Shown here: positions 63,920-64,000 of the stretch, piece after piece
Layout: each line of letters opens with the position of its first letter
Numbering within the stretch: the first letter of the stretch is position 1
Origin: Acrasis kona
Lineage: Eukaryota > Heterolobosea > Eutetramitea > Acrasida > Acrasidae
Length of the DNA stretch: 64,000 nucleotides
NCBI GenBank assembly: GCA_026419775.2
Contig: JAOPGA020000191.1
Coordinates: 62,001-126,000, forward strand
Direction: 5' to 3'
The notes under the pieces: model-generated
Told to the model about the DNA's origin: nothing
The model's input: only the letters and a program-made list of their open reading frames with translations
Databases searched by the model: none
Position numbers and translations under genes: made by a program

Positions 63920-64000
63920 TTTGTAGATTATTTGTATGATATATTTGTTCTTTTACTTTGTTACATCTGGCTTATTCGGCCAAGTATAAAAAACGATTTT

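Noticed and set aside
1-64000. tRNA, rRNA, CRISPR or prokaryotic operon features
   Set aside because: I scanned for T-loop-like GGTTCRA signatures, rRNA-like blocks and spaced repeats and found none; spliceosomal introns and gene content show a eukaryotic nuclear region.

Overview
The window is nuclear DNA of a free-living, probably amoeboid unicellular eukaryote. It uses the standard code, is AT-rich and very gene-dense, and its genes carry few, tiny GT-AG introns. Every intron I could place through a conserved protein is about 34-43 nt, with one 47 nt and one possible 20 nt. The gene set includes a SH3-DOCK Rac-GEF, a sensor-PAS-RGS receptor, RWP-RK and GH3-like proteins, kinesin-3 and kinesin-5, and a cysteine-rich CYNP-repeat surface protein. 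It fits an amoeba such as a heterolobosean (Naegleria/Acrasis-like). That assignment is an inference from gene content, not proof.

Layout. 1-3.3 kb: small minus-strand genes (secreted protein start, coiled-coil protein, cyclophilin, small probable mitochondrial proteins, secreted protein). 3.6-10.6 kb: one giant bridge-like lipid-transfer protein whose first two short exons I recovered by splicing. 10.9-17.9 kb: TKL-like kinase, SF3B6, HSD17B10-like dehydrogenase, F-box protein, START-like protein, CYNP-repeat protein, SRR1-like protein. 17.9-28.4 kb: kinesin-3 ending in a CAAX box, T4 Rnl1-like RNA ligase, RWP-RK protein, large coiled-coil protein. 28.5-35.5 kb: Moco sulfurase, sirtuin, PAP2-fold protein lacking catalytic residues, CSN1, multi-pass membrane protein.

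35.5-41.3 kb is the only loose, accessory-looking part: an internally deleted piggyBac-like relic, palindromes, a CACGTG cluster, orphan ORFs and a long gene-poor stretch around one alpha/beta hydrolase. 41.3-64 kb is dense again: sensor-PAS-RGS receptor, Grx5, kinesin-5, coiled-coil protein, phosphatidylethanolamine methyltransferase (CHO2), FtsJ-like methyltransferase, DOCK GEF, nucleoside hydrolase, GH3-like protein, unknown membrane protein, PP2C phosphatase.

Neighbours are not functionally clustered as in an operon. Signalling and cytoskeleton (DOCK, RGS receptor, kinase, PP2C, kinesins), RNA metabolism (SF3B6, RNA ligase, FtsJ) and lipid metabolism or transfer (CHO2, PAP2-like, BLTP) recur. 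Spacing is extreme: 29 bp and 51 bp divergent gaps and a 7 bp convergent gap, so neighbouring transcripts should overlap. Exon coordinates in the entries were derived by hand from splice motifs, reading phase and family alignment. No search was run.
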